Translations under genes and position numbers: made by a program
The notes under the pieces: generated by a model
What the model saw: only the letters and a program-made list of their open reading frames with translations
The model's database searches: none
Told to the model about the DNA's origin: nothing
Assembly: GCA_937927335.1 (NCBI GenBank)
Contig: CALBDU010000013.1
Span: forward strand, 1-64,000
Direction of reading: 5' to 3'
DNA length: 64,000 nucleotides
DNA from: an uncultured Clostridium sp.
Lineage (GTDB): Bacteria > Bacillota > Clostridia > Clostridiales > Clostridiaceae
Part shown: positions 16,902 to 24,779 of the stretch, piece after piece
Position numbering within the stretch: the first letter of the stretch is position 1
Layout of the letters: the number at the start of each line of letters is the position of its first letter

Positions 16902-17291
16902 ATGATTTATAAACGTGGACTGGAATATCCAAACGAGGGATTCGTTCAAAATGCAATTGAAGCGTATTTTATGAATCTGGGATATACTCCACTATCCGAG
17001 AAATATACGGACTATGTATGTATTCACCCTGAGACTTCCGAAAAATGGTCCATAGAGGTGAAAGGGGAAACTAAAGCTATTGGATTGGACTTTCGCACAT
17101 GTTTGGGTCAGTTGCTTCAACGTATGAGTACAAAGGAAGTATATTATGGGGTAGCAATACCAGATATGCCAGCATATCGGCAGCAGGCCAGTCAGGTACA
17201 ACCATGGATACGAAAGTCATTAAATTTACACTGGCTTTATATTTCAGCCGATGAGAAAGTAGATATTATAGGACCTGACGACGAGGTTTAA
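16902..17291 (+). CDS. Small PD-(D/E)XK nuclease-like protein (XisH/HJ-resolvase-like fold)
   Basis: A 129-aa protein with the compact nuclease pattern E20 ... D37 ... E52-V-K54 ... Q70 (WSIEVKGE, then LGQLLQRM). This resembles XisH-type and Mrr/Hjc-like PD-(D/E)XK folds. I start it at 16,902, where AAAAGGAGATACAAG gives an ideal RBS; an earlier in-frame TTG has none. It is the third gene of the 14.2-17.3 kb unit and most likely supplies the cutting activity for the DECH helicase. Confidence 0.7.
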   Translation: MIYKRGLEYPNEGFVQNAIEAYFMNLGYTPLSEKYTDYVCIHPETSEKWSIEVKGETKAIGLDFRTCLGQLLQRMSTKEVYYGVAIPDMPAYRQQASQVQPWIRKSLNLHWLYISADEKVDIIGPDDEV

Positions 17292-17300
17292 GGTATGAAA

Positions 17301-17345
17301 AACCAGTTGTTTCAAAGTTTTATTATTTTGATCAACTGGTTATTT
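17301..17345 (+). terminator. Terminator after the helicase-nuclease operon
   Basis: AACCAGTTG / CAACTGGTT arms with a 23-nt loop, followed by ATTTTGG. Confidence 0.6.
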
Positions 17346-17509
17346 TGGTATCAAAGTGTCCTCGAAAATGCCAAACATGATTTATGTTTAGAGATGAGGC
17401 AATATTTAAATCCAAGCAAATAGACAAGGAAAATAATGAATTATAAAAGTAACAAATTAGTATTTAGTAAAATTAGACTTTGCTATTTTACCCTGCTATA
17501 ATAAATCCC

Positions 17510-17541
17510 AAAGAGATTATCAATATGATAGTCTCTTTTAT
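17510..17541 (+). terminator. Second strong hairpin in the 17.3-17.7 kb gap
   Basis: AAAGAGA-TTATCA pairs with TGATAG-TCTCTTT around a 3-nt loop, followed by TTATCTTTT. No gene lies between the two hairpins, so the segment 17,345-17,510 may be a decayed cassette or short RNA. Confidence 0.65.
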
Positions 17542-17589
17542 CTTTTAAAAGAATTATTAAATATTAAATTACCTTTGCTATAGTAAAAT

Positions 17590-17643
17590 TTGACTTAATA
17601 TCAAGTAAATTACTATAATTAAAATATAAGTTATGCATAACTT
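17590..17643 (+). promoter_or_regulatory. Promoter with palindromic operator
   Basis: TTGACT at 17,590-17,595 and TATAAT at 17,614-17,619 are 18 bp apart. Just downstream, at 17,628-17,643, is the perfect 16-bp palindrome AAGTTATGCATAACTT, well placed for a repressor. It drives the 17,737 gene. Confidence 0.7.
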
Positions 17644-17736
17644 CAAAATGAGGTATTTAATAAAAGAAAAAAAAGGAAATTATTATTATATAAAATTCCG
17701 AACATTTATAAAAATATAAGAAAGAAGAGTGATAAT

Positions 17737-18228
17737 ATGTATAAAATTCAATTGGAAGAAGAAAGGATAATAAACATGGTAAGAAATTATCAGATGGATA
17801 CATTTGAGTGCGGATTTGATCCAAAGGACAAAGAAGAAGTTTTTGAATTATTCAGAGGAGAAGAAAAGGCTGGCAACATGATTGCTACCTTGAATGTAGC
17901 GAACGATTGGACAAGGAATGAGCTAAGGAATTTGCTTACTGTAGATGAGGCTTGGTGTATGTTAAGAGCTGTTCAAGGGTCAATTTATGATCCGACCCGA
18001 ACTCCAATTAACCCAAAGGAATTCTTACTTATTATGATTGAAGATCGATTTATATACGAGCCACATGATGATAGATCAGTGGTTGGAATAAAAACCATAA
18101 CTGATAAATTAAAGGGATTAACGCAATTTCAGGCGTACACACTGATAACTATGTACTATGCGTTGATAAACAGTACAGAAGACTATTTTACAGTTGAAGA
18201 TATAAAAAAAGTTTTTCTTATAGATTAA
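17737..18228 (+). CDS. Unrecognised acidic protein, 163 aa
   Basis: No family recognised. It is acidic and helical with a conserved-looking middle (LTVDEAWCMLRAVQGSIYDP) and a C-terminal FTVEDIKKVFLID. There is no TM segment or catalytic motif. A good ATG follows AAGAAGAGTGATAAT. It has its own promoter and operator and lies 114 nt upstream of the DUF2325 gene, in the same direction, with a hairpin between. It may be the regulator or partner of that gene. Confidence 0.6.
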   Translation: MYKIQLEEERIINMVRNYQMDTFECGFDPKDKEEVFELFRGEEKAGNMIATLNVANDWTRNELRNLLTVDEAWCMLRAVQGSIYDPTRTPINPKEFLLIMIEDRFIYEPHDDRSVVGIKTITDKLKGLTQFQAYTLITMYYALINSTEDYFTVEDIKKVFLID

Positions 18229-18269
18229 TTAAGATAATAAAAACAAGTAGCTTAATAAAATTTACAGGG

Positions 18270-18312
18270 ATTACTGCTGCTAAATTATCAAAAGAAACTT
18301 AGTAGCAGTGAT
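18270..18312 (+). promoter_or_regulatory. Large inverted repeat before the DUF2325 gene
   Basis: ATTACTGCTGCTAA pairs with TTAGTAGCAGTGAT (12 of 14 strict pairs) around 15 nt. There is no U tract, so an attenuator, RNA-processing or protein-binding stem is more likely than a terminator. It ends 17 nt before the RBS. Confidence 0.5.
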
Positions 18313-18342
18313 CCGATAAATAATATATAGGAGTGTGATATT

Positions 18343-19794
18343 TTGAATTTAATGTATACAATATTCTTATTTGTAGTGGAAGCAATTGCTTGCAATACAA
18401 AGGTATATTCTTGGGTTGATCATATATATGCTAAGTTTACCATGGATTTTCAGCAATCTGCAGTTGATAGTGGATATTATAATCATCATATAATTAAAGA
18501 GAAAAGTATAATACAAGAAGAATATGCAAAAAAAGCATTAGGAATTTTATCATTCATAATGCGACATTTAAATCCAGACGATGAACATTATAAGGTTTTC
18601 AGTGAATGGCTAAAAGAGTTATTCAGAAGGGGTTGGGCATATGAAGATACTTATGTAAAAAGGCACAATGTAATTAATTTGGGATTATATCGTGAAAGTC
18701 TTATCAAAAAACGACGAGGTGTTAAGAACATCTCATCTACAACAATGTTCAATTCATCTGCAGTTTTATTATTCCTGGCTGTTGCTTTTAGAATTGAAAT
18801 TGACATGGATGATGAATTGTTCAAATTAGTCATCCAGATCATGAACAACAGATTAAACGTAAATTATTTAGAAAATATGGATAATGTAAGGGATGATATT
18901 GCGCTGAAAATAAAATCATTTGATAAGGATTTAAATTCACTGAACTGTAATGTTAATACATTTGATGGCATTATAGATGCAACAAGCAAATATATTCCAG
19001 AAGAAATTGTTGGATTAATCTTATCATCGAATGCTGGTATATCTCTTACTGATGTACTTAATAATTGTACCTTATCGAAAAACCAATTAGAAGCAAATAT
19101 ATATACAAGCTTGATTACTATGGAAAAAGTTGGGCAACAGGCGGATTTGCGAAATCCTAACTTCATATTGGCTTTTTTATATAACACAGTTGTTACAATG
19201 TTTGCTAACCATTATAAGGAGATGAAGGAATTTCACAATAGCACCTCTGAATATAAAACAATATATGAATTGGAAAAATCTAAATATGAACTGAAAGAAT
19301 GTAGCGATGAACTTGTAAAAGTTAAAAATGAAAATGAGAAATTGAAAATCGAATTAGAAAAACAACATAAAGAAATCAAGTTATTAAAAAATAAAATGGA
19401 TACGATAAATACTAATAAAGCGTTTCTTGAGAAGCAGATAAATACCAAATTAAATTTAAACAATGAGATAGTAGATCAGAATATTATTGAATATGATATT
19501 GAAACTGTTAAGGGATTTCATGGGTTAATCGTTGGAGGGCATCCAAAATGGCAGGAAAAGATGAAAGAAAAGCTAAGAAAATCAATATTTCTATCTCCTG
19601 ATGACCTTAATTTTGATTTAAACCTCATCAATAATGCTGACTTCATATGTATAGATACCAAATATAATTCACATTCGCTGTATGAAAAGATAATAGACAG
19701 AGCAAGAAAATTAAATAAAAGAGTTATTTATATGCCGCAAAATACAAACAGGGCATTAAATATAAACTACATTTATAAAAATCTTATTGCTTAA
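18343..19794 (+). CDS. DUF2325-domain protein with central coiled coil
   Basis: A 483-aa protein. Residues 1-300 are helical and unassigned, with one short hydrophobic stretch at 3-17 that could be buried or membrane-touching. About 305-375 is a clear coiled coil (heptad E/K/L). The C-end from about 388 (HGLIVGGHPKWQEKM) through ADFICIDTKYNSHSLYEKI to RVIYMPQNTN matches the DUF2325 pattern, a Rossmann-like domain of unknown function. Start is TTG at 18,343 with AGGAG 9 nt upstream; the ATG at 18,352 is too far. Its place in a defence island with a coiled-coil sensor-like layout suggests a role in phage defence, which is inference. Confidence 0.7.
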   Translation: MNLMYTIFLFVVEAIACNTKVYSWVDHIYAKFTMDFQQSAVDSGYYNHHIIKEKSIIQEEYAKKALGILSFIMRHLNPDDEHYKVFSEWLKELFRRGWAYEDTYVKRHNVINLGLYRESLIKKRRGVKNISSTTMFNSSAVLLFLAVAFRIEIDMDDELFKLVIQIMNNRLNVNYLENMDNVRDDIALKIKSFDKDLNSLNCNVNTFDGIIDATSKYIPEEIVGLILSSNAGISLTDVLNNCTLSKNQLEANIYTSLITMEKVGQQADLRNPNFILAFLYNTVVTMFANHYKEMKEFHNSTSEYKTIYELEKSKYELKECSDELVKVKNENEKLKIELEKQHKEIKLLKNKMDTINTNKAFLEKQINTKLNLNNEIVDQNIIEYDIETVKGFHGLIVGGHPKWQEKMKEKLRKSIFLSPDDLNFDLNLINNADFICIDTKYNSHSLYEKIIDRARKLNKRVIYMPQNTNRALNINYIYKNLIA

Positions 19795-19845
19795 TAAGCG
19801 GTTTCATTTTTGAGGTGTAAAAAAGAAAATATGATTCATTATAAC

Positions 19846-19883
19846 AAAAAAAATCACCATGAAATTCACATGGTGATTTTTTT
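19846..19883. terminator. Strong terminator after the DUF2325 gene
   Basis: A8-TCACCATG / CATGGTGA-T8 around a 7-nt loop; works in both directions. Confidence 0.9.
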
Positions 19884-20128
19884 GATGAGAAAGAAGGAAC
19901 ATATCTATCTAAGACCTTACTTTAACTAATACACCGAGAGTCTCCATTTAATAAGGTTCAGTCTATATACTATATTTTTTATGGGTGAAAAATTTTATTC
20001 CGATTTTTTTCACGAAATCTTTTGTTTTACTACACCATATATAGATATTTATCATATTGGTGACGAAATTGGAAAATGCTTAGTAAATTAAAGATATATT
20101 AAGGGAAGTTATATTTTAAAATGCCAAA

Positions 20129-20166
20129 AAGGCCGCAAGTAAATATTTTGCGACCTTATCTTTTGG
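20129..20166 (+). terminator. Orphan terminator-like hairpin
   Basis: AAGGCCGCAA pairs with TTGCGACCTT (one mismatch), followed by ATCTTTTGG. No gene precedes it closely. It may end a decayed gene or a small RNA from 19,900-20,129. Confidence 0.5.
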
Positions 20167-20350
20167 TGATTAAATAAAAACCATAGAACTATTTTAATTA
20201 TTGACCACATATAAGTATTTTAAACAGTAAGAAAAAAATTTTTTAACATACAAACTCGTATAGTACTTTATTAAGAATCTATTATGAGATTTGATATAAT
20301 AATTCTTTCCTCAATAAATCTCCATACCGTTTCACATATGTACCCATTAA

Positions 20351-20695
20351 AAAGAATTTATCATTCTATTGTGGTTACCACTCAACATATCATTACTAAA
20401 TGAAACAAGCGGGAATACGTCTGTTAGTAATAAATAATTAAATGATAATAATGCTAAAAGATCATTTAAGCCGTAAAATGGGTTTATTTTCATTATACCT
20501 GTATATAAATCTGTAGAAACTAAATTAATAGCTAATTGGACCCTGTTTTAGTCAGTTAATTTGCATCGTTATTCAATGCAACTTTTATATTGACCATAGT
20601 CTTATTCCTCTTGTTCTTCTAATACAATTCTACAATTATAAATATAATGCCCCATAGTTTTAAACTTAGCTATAAAATCGTTAATAAATATTTTC
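20351..20695 (-). pseudogene. Decayed minus-strand gene in the 19.9-20.7 kb gap
   Basis: The minus strand has protein-like stretches broken by stops and frame changes. These include a 32-residue piece ending RIVLEEQEE and a 66-residue piece containing LYTGIMKINPFYGLNDLL and ending NRMINSF before a TAA at about 20,351. Composition and continuity suggest an old gene with at least two frameshifts. No family recognised. The rest of the gap (19,884-20,350) shows nothing beyond the hairpin. Confidence 0.3.
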
Positions 20696-20728
20696 TGAAA
20701 TCATCTTATATATATACCAGAAATGATA

Positions 20729-20751
20729 TATAATAATAGAACGCATGTTCG
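20729..20751 (+). promoter_or_regulatory. Promoter -10 with LexA (SOS) box
   Basis: TATAAT at 20,729-20,734 is followed by GAACgcatGTTC at 20,739-20,750, a perfect match to the Gram-positive LexA core GAAC-N4-GTTC. The position just downstream of the -10 fits direct repression. The next gene starts 26 nt later. Confidence 0.7.
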
Positions 20752-20776
20752 ATTAAATTATAAGAAAGGTGATTTT

Positions 20777-21037
20777 ATGAAAACTTTCGCAAGGCCCATT
20801 GAAGTTATAAGTTATACAGATGCAAAGGGAGATATAAGACCTATAAGATTCAGGCTACAGACTGAGGATGGACTTAAGGTTATTAAAATAGATAAGGTAG
20901 TATTTAAGCATAAGGAGAAGCTGGCAGGCAATGAGATGATCCTTTATAGATGCCAAAGTGTAGATGGCAGCCAGGAAAAGACCTTTGAGATTAAGTATGA
21001 ACTATGTTCCTGTAAATGGATACTATTTAAGATGTAA
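20777..21037 (+). CDS. SOS-controlled small conserved protein, 86 aa
   Basis: The start is ATG at 20,777 after AAGAAAGGTG. The protein is beta-rich with no TM or catalytic motif. Residues 18-35 (KGDIRPIRFRLQTEDG) and a C-terminal YELCSCKWILFKM look well conserved, as in small clostridial proteins of unknown role. The LexA box directly in the promoter means induction by DNA damage, so a role in repair, mutagenesis or element activation is plausible. Confidence 0.65.
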   Translation: MKTFARPIEVISYTDAKGDIRPIRFRLQTEDGLKVIKIDKVVFKHKEKLAGNEMILYRCQSVDGSQEKTFEIKYELCSCKWILFKM

Positions 21038-21069
21038 TATAGAAGGAATTAATAAATATACCTCTTAAA

Positions 21070-21100
21070 TTCAACAGAGTATATAGAAATATGATATAAT
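21070..21100 (+). promoter_or_regulatory. Promoter of the RID-like gene
   Basis: TTCAACA-like -35 at about 21,070-21,076 and TATAAT at 21,095-21,100, about 18 bp apart. It shows that the next gene has its own start of transcription. Confidence 0.5.
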
Positions 21101-21132
21101 TTCCATATGAGGGAATAAAATGGGGTGGTATT

Positions 21133-21330
21133 ATGTCGATTACTTTAGAAGATTTAGTACCTGGAGAACGTTACATGCATTGTAATCATGGAGTTGAAAT
21201 ATTTTATGGTATAAAGGATATAACAGAAAAAGGTAAGGAAGGTGAATATGTTGAGTTAGCATACGCAGGTAATGATAAATTATATGTTCCAGTTGAACAA
21301 CTTGGTATGATTAGTAAAATATGTAAGTAG
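21133..21330 (+). CDS. Stand-alone Mfd/CarD-like RNA polymerase interaction domain, 65 aa
   Basis: The whole protein matches the Tudor-like RID of Mfd and CarD: PGERYMHCNHGVEIFYGI, then YVELAYAGNDKLYVPVEQL and a short tail. Mfd carries the near-equal pattern PGDYVVH.NHGIG.Y.GI ... Y.I.YAG.DKLYVPVDQ. In Mfd and CarD this domain binds the RNAP beta subunit. Here there is no translocase, nuclease or DNA-binding domain attached. A GGGGTGG RBS and its own promoter argue against an mfd fragment. It could act as a decoy that blocks Mfd, or as a small RNAP modulator for the element. Confidence 0.75.
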   Translation: MSITLEDLVPGERYMHCNHGVEIFYGIKDITEKGKEGEYVELAYAGNDKLYVPVEQLGMISKICK

Positions 21331-21349
21331 AAAATCAGGATTAAGTAGC

Positions 21350-21640
21350 TTGGGTAGAAGTGGAAATTGGCCATATGAATTTGAAAAGAATGAGAGATAT
21401 AATGAAATATATAATAATTTGCAAAAATTAACCTTAAAACATAATATATATAACAATATTTTAAGTAATGAACTAAACAATAAAGGCAATATGAAATATT
21501 TAAGTAATTGTTCGGATGCTCAACAAATTGAAGGTTTTGTTAAAACTTTACTTCAAGATTCTTTGAAACTTGATAATTATATTAATGATAACCATTTGGA
21601 CCTCTTTTACGGGCATCATGTAGCATTTGTTAGAAATTAA
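21350..21640 (+). CDS. Small hypothetical protein, 96 aa
   Basis: An open frame from a TTG, rich in N, Y and L, with a C-terminal LYGHHVAF-like stretch (DLFYGHHVAFVRN). No convincing RBS before the TTG and no family recognised. It lies 19 nt after the RID gene and could be cotranscribed. It may be the 3' part of a decayed gene. Confidence 0.4.
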   Translation: MGRSGNWPYEFEKNERYNEIYNNLQKLTLKHNIYNNILSNELNNKGNMKYLSNCSDAQQIEGFVKTLLQDSLKLDNYINDNHLDLFYGHHVAFVRN

Positions 21641-21735
21641 TATCCTTTTTAATTCCATATGAATCTAAATCAAGATATTTAGTAAACTTTTTTCTCAATA
21701 ATTTTTCACCTTCAGTTACGATAGTAATAACTTTC
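21630..21735 (-). pseudogene. Minus-strand C-terminal coding remnant
   Basis: The minus strand reads VITIVTEGEKLLRKKFTKYL and onward to a TAA, about 34 codons without a start; it overlaps the end of the plus-strand ORF. The remaining gap to 22,123 shows no gene, only AT-rich DNA and the lipoprotein RBS (GGAGGATAATC). Confidence 0.25.
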
Positions 21736-22123
21736 TAACTATTTGTATGGCTCAAGTGGCTATGTTACTTTAATGCTGAAAAAGTTGCCAAGAAAAGCAA
21801 GCACTATTTATTCATTCGCACACAGCCCATACGGTTACAATGTTAAATGATTTAAAATAAAAGAAGCTTTGTTTGTTTAACTAAACCATGGACTTACCTG
21901 CATGAAATAATGAAAAGCAAATTAATTTATAATAGTAGTAAAGTATGAACTAAAGATTATTAATAAGAGACAAATACAAATAGTAAGTTGTCGCTCTATT
22001 CATTTTTTCAGTAGTGATAGAAACACAGATAATATGAAATAGATACGGCATCTTGTAGGTAATATGTGAGGCAATGAAAAAGATAACGAAAATCACACAA
22101 AATACATTGGAGGATAATCAAAA

Positions 22124-22909
22124 ATGAAGAAAATAATTAGTGTTCTTTTGGCATGCATTATGGCTATGGCATTAGTTGGATGTGGTGGAAATTCGAACAA
22201 ACATGAAGGTGAAGCAAAAACGCCGTCAGGTTCAAGTGTTCAGAAAGGTAAAGATTATAATAAGGTTGTTGATGACTTTAAATCAAAAGGATTCAAGAAC
22301 ATCAAAACAGAAAAACTTGAAGATTTAGTTACAGGTTGGATGACAAAAAATGGAGAGGTTGAAGAAGTATCCATTGGCGGCGATGTTAATTATTCTGCAG
22401 ATAAATGGGTACCTTCAGATACAGAGGTTATTATTAAGTATCATACATTCAAAGAAAAAGAAACTAAGAGTGCAGCAGAATCTGGGGTGAAGGATGATTC
22501 AAATGTAAATAAACCGTCAGTAGAAAACTTTACAGTTGCTAACTGCAAGGATTTGAAAGAAATACTTAGTACAAAAAACGAGTTTGATCCTCTTATTAAA
22601 AAATTTGCTCAGAATTATGCAGGAAAAATCATTGAGTTTGATGGGAATATCGCTGCTATTAATCAACACGAAGATTATAAAACAAGATTTGACTATTTAA
22701 TTTATGCTGGAAACTATAGTAAAACTACTGTCTCGGGACCATATTTCCAATTTATAGATGTTAATTATTCTGATTTGCATCTCACTGGAGATAATATTCC
22801 TAGTACTTTAGGAGTAGGTCTTAATATTCATATCATTGCTACTGTTGGAGAATATAATCAGACTTCTGGTCTTTTTCAACTCAAGCCAGTCTCTATTAAA
22901 ATGAGATAA
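22124..22909 (+). CDS. Lipoprotein with PASTA-like and DUF4839-like domains
   Basis: A 261-aa lipoprotein: signal peptide 1-19 with lipobox LVGC and lipidated Cys at about residue 20. Residues 43-108 (KDYNKVVDDFKSKGFKNI onward) resemble a PASTA-like repeat, and 150-261 (YAGKIIEFDGNI and following) resemble DUF4839. Surface-anchored and possibly binding a cell-wall or small ligand. Similar lipoproteins occur on clostridial chromosomes and elements. It is transcribed alone; a stem with 11-bp arms follows. Confidence 0.7.
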   Translation: MKKIISVLLACIMAMALVGCGGNSNKHEGEAKTPSGSSVQKGKDYNKVVDDFKSKGFKNIKTEKLEDLVTGWMTKNGEVEEVSIGGDVNYSADKWVPSDTEVIIKYHTFKEKETKSAAESGVKDDSNVNKPSVENFTVANCKDLKEILSTKNEFDPLIKKFAQNYAGKIIEFDGNIAAINQHEDYKTRFDYLIYAGNYSKTTVSGPYFQFIDVNYSDLHLTGDNIPSTLGVGLNIHIIATVGEYNQTSGLFQLKPVSIKMR

Positions 22910-22933
22910 ATGTCATTAAAGAGGTGAGGAGCA

Positions 22934-23032
22934 GTGGCGAAAAATAAATGGATTTCATTCCTCGCATAAAATTTTTGAGTGAAATTACGTAAACCTGAAA
23001 AATTGATGAAAGCAGTTCAAGATTCGAAATAA
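22934..23032 (+). pseudogene. Remnant of a small membrane-protein gene
   Basis: GTG after GAGGTGAGGAG starts MAKNKWISFLA, then two in-frame stops, then VKLRKPEKLMKAVQDSK and a stop in the same frame. The start resembles TM2-domain proteins that often sit beside such lipoproteins. An internal deletion is likely. Confidence 0.3.
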
Positions 23033-23075
23033 ACGTCAAATTCCAATTTATAGGGGAGTTATTTCGAATTCTTCT
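23022..23075 (+). terminator. Hairpin after the lipoprotein region
   Basis: Perfect 11-bp inverted repeat ATTCGAAATAA / TTATTTCGAAT with a 26-nt loop, followed by TCTTCTTTTA. Confidence 0.5.
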
Positions 23076-23159
23076 TTTATAATGTAAAAGGACCCCATAA
23101 ATTGGTTCTTTTATTTCACTTAATATCATCACTATTCTTAAACGCTACTAATTTATAAA

Positions 23160-23588
23160 TTAGTGATTCCGTAAAATGGAAGATAATTCACTAATGTAAA
23201 ACACCTTAAATGAAAGTCCCCTGTGGCGGTGTTTTTGCTTAATACAATTAATTATAACTAAATTACAACTGAATTATAATTAATCATAATTAATTGTAAT
23301 TAATTAGGTTGAAAATAAAAGCCTTGAAACTGGAAAAAATATCAACTTAATTATTGATAACTTTACTAACGTATTCAAAATCATTAATACGTTTTTACGT
23401 TTTTGAAATCGTAATAGTCTTTAGATATCTTTTTAGAGACAGGTCAAAAATGAGAGTAAAATAAAGAAAAACATAATATCAGTATTATAATTCTGTTCAA
23501 TTACGTTTTATTAAGATAAAATCCAAATTTTGGACGTATTTAGGCTTTTGATTTTTCGTTTTTGGATTGGTTAAATCTCTACTCTTTT
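23160..23588. other. AT-rich non-coding stretch with short repeats
   Basis: No gene seen. It has an inverted repeat TTAGTGA/TCACTAA (23,160-23,194), a segment (CCCCTGTGGCGG, then GTTTTTGCTTAAT, about 23,218-23,245) weakly like the hairpin part of repeat copy B, many TAATTAAT-type units (23,245-23,305), and two tandem ACGTTTTT units (about 23,391-23,406) that mirror TAAAAACGTA at 2,930-2,950. The makeup resembles a replication or partition region, but this is not proved. Confidence 0.35.
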
Positions 23589-23777
23589 CTAAATTTCTTT
23601 CTCTTCTTTTTCCAGTTTTCTTTCCAATTTTTCTTTCTCTTTCTCTCTTTCAATCTCTTCTTTTTTTCTTTCCGCATCTATCTCAGCCAGAGCCTCTTCT
23701 ATCGGTCTTACTATACCTTGATCCATATCCGCCAGTGCTGTATCTATCAAATCGTATAATATATCCTTGTTTCCCAA
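23589..23777 (-). CDS. Small acidic/basic coiled-coil protein, 62 aa
   Basis: Minus strand, start TTG at 23,777 after AAGAGGTGCGG. Residues 1-32 are acidic and helical (DLIDTALADMDQGIVRPIEE); 33-62 is a K/E coiled coil. Unknown family; size and composition fit phage/plasmid accessory proteins. Plus-strand ORFs across this region are low-complexity shadows of it. Confidence 0.5.
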   Translation of the reverse strand: MGNKDILYDLIDTALADMDQGIVRPIEEALAEIDAERKKEEIEREKEKEKLERKLEKEEKEI

Positions 23778-23890
23778 GACAACCGCACCTCTTTTTTATA
23801 TATAGTATAGCATGCCCATTCAGCTCGCTGTCTTATCCATAGACCTTTAACACGGCGAAACTTAAGTGTTTGAAAGTGTTTTATGGAAAC

Positions 23891-23918
23891 AAAAAAGGAC
23901 GGAGTAGAGGTCCCGTCC
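23891..23918 (-). terminator. Terminator of the minus-strand gene at 23,932
   Basis: GGACGG/CCGTCC stem followed on the minus strand by TTTTTTG. Confidence 0.8.
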
Positions 23919-23931
23919 AGTTATAGTGATT

Positions 23932-24144
23932 TTATGTTAATACCATTTTGTTGAATTTGTGTTCCAGATACATCTCAGCAAGCCGACCATATATGGACGG
24001 AATCTGGTGACTGTCCTCAATAAGCCCGCCATCCTTGCTTAAAAAACTTATAGTCAAAGTATCTGTCTTACCAGTCCTAACACGTCTCAGTTTGTACGCA
24101 AAATCATGAGGTGTGATTATGATCTTATTACTTATATCCATCAT
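23932..24144 (-). CDS. Small hypothetical protein, 70 aa
   Basis: Minus strand, ATG-ATG start 10 nt after AAAAGGAG. The protein is beta-rich and slightly basic in the middle (YKLRRVRTGKTDTL). It has its own terminator. No family recognised. It is divergent from the 24,421 gene, with which it shares the upstream region. Confidence 0.55.
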   Translation of the reverse strand: MMDISNKIIITPHDFAYKLRRVRTGKTDTLTISFLSKDGGLIEDSHQIPSIYGRLAEMYLEHKFNKMVLT

Positions 24145-24339
24145 ATATATTCAACTCCTTTTAAGATGATTAGTTGTCTTATCCTATATCTATATTATAA
24201 CACTTAAGTAATATATTGTCTATTTTGAAAACAAAATATTTAATTAAATATTGAATATATTTAAATAAAAAATTAAAGTAAAACAAAAAGAGTAAAATTT
24301 GGATATTGAAAACAATGGTGATATAGTGAAATCATCGAA

Positions 24340-24390
24340 AATATTTTTGAAAAAATACTTGATATCGCCAAGAATCTTTATCTACATTAT
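24340..24390 (+). promoter_or_regulatory. Element promoter type, copy 1
   Basis: TTGAAAAAATACTTGATAT carries TTGATA (24,359-24,364) as -35, with a -10-like CTACAT or TTATAA about 17 bp on. The same core recurs at 26,020 and 29,225. It drives the tandem RHH gene. Confidence 0.55.
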
Positions 24391-24420
24391 AAATAGATGA
24401 AAAAAACGAGGTGATGCCAT

Positions 24421-24738
24421 ATGAATTATACAAAAAAATCGAGAATCTGGACGCAGATCTCCCCAGCCAGTCATGATGCTTTATTTCAGGCAGCTGATGA
24501 AAGGCACATGACTTCAGCTAAACTTATTAAACAAATGATATATACCGACATGGTGGACAAGGATGCTCTGCTGCATGATTACAGCTTTGTTTCGGAGGGC
24601 GCAAGGATGGTTGCAATCATCGTTTCGGATGATGAGCTGGAGACAGTTAAGGAAATAGCAGTGAAATACAAGATCAGTATATGCATGGTGCTGCGTAGGA
24701 TAATCTACACTTATCTGCAGCAAAACAAATTATTGTAA
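24421..24738 (+). CDS. Tandem ribbon-helix-helix DNA-binding protein
   Basis: A 105-aa protein with two RHH-like units. Unit 1 is about residues 8-42 (RIWTQISPASHDALFQAA, then MTSAKLIKQMIY). Unit 2 is about 62-101 (MVAIIVSDDELETVKEIA, then ISICMVLRRIIYTYL). Two RHH folds in one chain mimic the usual dimer. This is probably the regulator of this gene block or a plasmid copy/partition-type protein. RBS ACGAGGTGATGCC. Confidence 0.7.
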   Translation: MNYTKKSRIWTQISPASHDALFQAADERHMTSAKLIKQMIYTDMVDKDALLHDYSFVSEGARMVAIIVSDDELETVKEIAVKYKISICMVLRRIIYTYLQQNKLL

Positions 24739-24779
24739 TAGATGTTAGCAATTTATTTACAACATTTATTGAAAAAAAG

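Noticed and set aside
23245..23310. CRISPR array
   Set aside because: The repeated AT-rich units are short and irregular, without spacers of equal size, and no cas genes are present.
23562..23842. Two plus-strand ORFs rich in F, L and S (65 and 91 codons)
   Set aside because: They are antisense readings of the K/E coiled-coil gene on the minus strand; low complexity and no RBS.
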